A model generated the notes under the pieces. That model searched no databases. It saw only the letters and a program-made list of their open reading frames with translations, and had not been told where the DNA came from. The position numbers and the translations under genes were made by a program. From CAZFJG01 sp964410915 (GTDB lineage: Bacteria > Synergistota > Synergistia > Synergistales > JAFGMB01), in the NCBI GenBank assembly GCA_964410915.1, contig CAYPIU010000062.1:1-7417 (forward strand): a stretch of 7,417 nucleotides of DNA, given 5' to 3'. Each line of letters opens with the position of its first letter. The first letter of the stretch is position 1. Of this stretch, positions 6,693 through 7,417 are shown one piece after another.

Positions 6693-7250
6693 CTACTTAA
6701 CCGGAACTCCCCAGTCAGAAAGAACTTCTTTGACAGGATCAGAAGTAGATCTGACATTCGGGACTGTCCTTATCTGGGTATCCTTGCCTTCCAGCAGAGT
6801 ATCGAATAGTCCGTCCTGGTTCGCTCCCTCAACGAGGATAAGTTCATCCGCAAATGGCACAGCAGTATTGATGAAGGAATCAGAAAGGGTTCCCCTTCTT
6901 CCCTCTCCGCCAATATGCATGATCAGAATCTTTATCCCCTTTTCGCGGGCTGTTTCAAGAAGAGCCTTAGACCTTTCGTTCTCCTGGTCTTTGTCGATCC
7001 CTGCAGCTCCAAGACCCTTGGAACTTCCACCGACAACGGCAATAAGAATGCTGTATCCTTCCAGCTGGTCCGCAGTTATCAGGTTGTCCGTATAAGGAGT
7101 TACCCCGAGTTTTTTGAGAACTACCTTGACCATCATGGAATCAGGACTCTGTCCGATGGAAGTAAGAACTATATCTCCTGCCCATGCAGAACCGGCAAGA
7201 AAGATCATCATTACGGCAATCAATATCGCCAGCATTTTCTTTGAAACCAT
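6693..7250 (-). CDS. Exported DUF6305-like protein
   Basis: Small secreted protein of 185 residues. A typical signal peptide (basic MVSKK, hydrophobic 7-20) has a predicted SPase I site after A24 (AWA|GD), leaving a mature protein of about 161 residues. The body looks like an alternating alpha/beta fold: strands near 27-31, 67-73, 106-112 and 136-141, with glycine-rich turns GGSSKGLGAAG (74-84) and HIGGEGRRG (112-120). The pattern (KALLETAREKGIKIL, then a GGEGRRG-like turn, then ADELILVEG) matches what I recall of the uncharacterised DUF6305 family. It is the first gene of the operon, directly before the permease, so an accessory or substrate-binding role outside the membrane is plausible but unproven. 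The ATG has AGGAGG seven bases upstream. No catalytic motif is recognisable. Confidence 0.85.
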   Translation of the reverse strand: MVSKKMLAILIAVMMIFLAGSAWAGDIVLTSIGQSPDSMMVKVVLKKLGVTPYTDNLITADQLEGYSILIAVVGGSSKGLGAAGIDKDQENERSKALLETAREKGIKILIMHIGGEGRRGTLSDSFINTAVPFADELILVEGANQDGLFDTLLEGKDTQIRTVPNVRSTSDPVKEVLSDWGVPVK

Positions 7251-7289
7251 ACAAATTCCTCCTTTTTCTCTTCTTTTTTACCTGTTTCC

Positions 7290-7317
7290 AGTGTATTTCA
7301 GGCAGAGAAAATGTCCA
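7290..7317 (-). promoter_or_regulatory. Putative promoter of the DUF6305-permease-miniprotein-hydrolase operon
   Basis: On the minus strand TGGACA (7317-7312, five of six) is followed after 16 bases by TACACT (7295-7290, four of six). Transcription would start near 7283, leaving a leader of about 33 bases that holds the ribosome site of the first gene. A-rich DNA lies immediately upstream. Confidence 0.5.
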
Positions 7318-7372
7318 TATTTTTTCTCATATATTTTTTTGCTCCATCACTATTTTTCATATTTCCCGGAAA
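7316..7372. promoter_or_regulatory. AT-rich repeats and a small palindrome between two divergent promoters
   Basis: CATAT followed by T-rich sequence occurs three times on the plus strand (7316, 7328 and 7358), upstream of and overlapping the -35 of the minus-strand promoter. An 11-base palindrome, TTTCC-C-GGAAA, lies at 7362-7372. This is the kind of site layout expected for an activator such as a CitB-type regulator, but binding is inferred from position only. Confidence 0.35.
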
Positions 7373-7390
7373 CCTGAAACGATAAACCCA

Positions 7391-7417
7391 TTGACATAGA
7401 TACACCATAAATCTATA
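7391..7417 (+). promoter_or_regulatory. Probable divergent promoter running off the right edge
   Basis: A perfect TTGACA at 7391-7396 is followed after exactly 17 bases by TATA (7414-7417), the first four bases of a -10 hexamer that is cut by the window end. This predicts a plus-strand gene just outside the window, sharing the regulatory region with the permease operon. Confidence 0.5.

Overview
The window looks like part of the chromosome of an anaerobic, amino-acid- or peptide-fermenting bacterium. Base composition is moderate and all seven genes lie on the minus strand, so transcription runs from right to left. The gene set (a DUF6305-like exported protein, an orphan TRAP/DctM-like permease, a membrane-anchored aspartoacylase/succinylglutamate-desuccinylase-type hydrolase, an exported gamma-glutamyltransferase and a CitB/DcuR-type regulator) reminds me most of Synergistota, with Clostridia as the alternative. 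This is recall of families, not a search, and the taxon is uncertain.

Right part (7417 to 4087): an intergenic region carries a probable minus-strand promoter (7317-7290) and, at the window edge, what looks like a divergent plus-strand promoter (7391-7417). Four tightly packed genes follow. They encode a small exported DUF6305-like protein (6693-7250), a 430-residue DctM-like permease (5395-6687), a 49-residue membrane miniprotein (5233-5382), and an M14-fold AspA/AstE-type hydrolase with an N-terminal signal anchor (4087-5223). Spacings are 5, 12 and 9 bases, which indicates one operon with translational coupling.

Middle part (4086 to 2246): after a 92-base gap with an inverted repeat and a possible internal promoter comes a full-length exported gamma-glutamyltransferase (2303-3994). 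It ends in a very strong GC hairpin at 2246-2270, the probable terminator of the unit.

Left part (2217 to 1): a separate promoter overlapping an inverted repeat drives a two-component pair, a histidine kinase with about seven membrane segments (769-2133) and a CitB/DcuR-type response regulator (129-755). Past the regulator there is only low-complexity, repeat-like DNA.

Working model (inference): the two hydrolases act outside the cytoplasmic membrane on gamma-glutamyl- and/or N-acyl- or peptide-linked amino acids, and the permease takes up a released product. DUF6305 and the miniprotein would stand in for the missing TRAP partners DctP and DctQ, and the kinase/regulator pair would control expression. 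The substrate is unknown.
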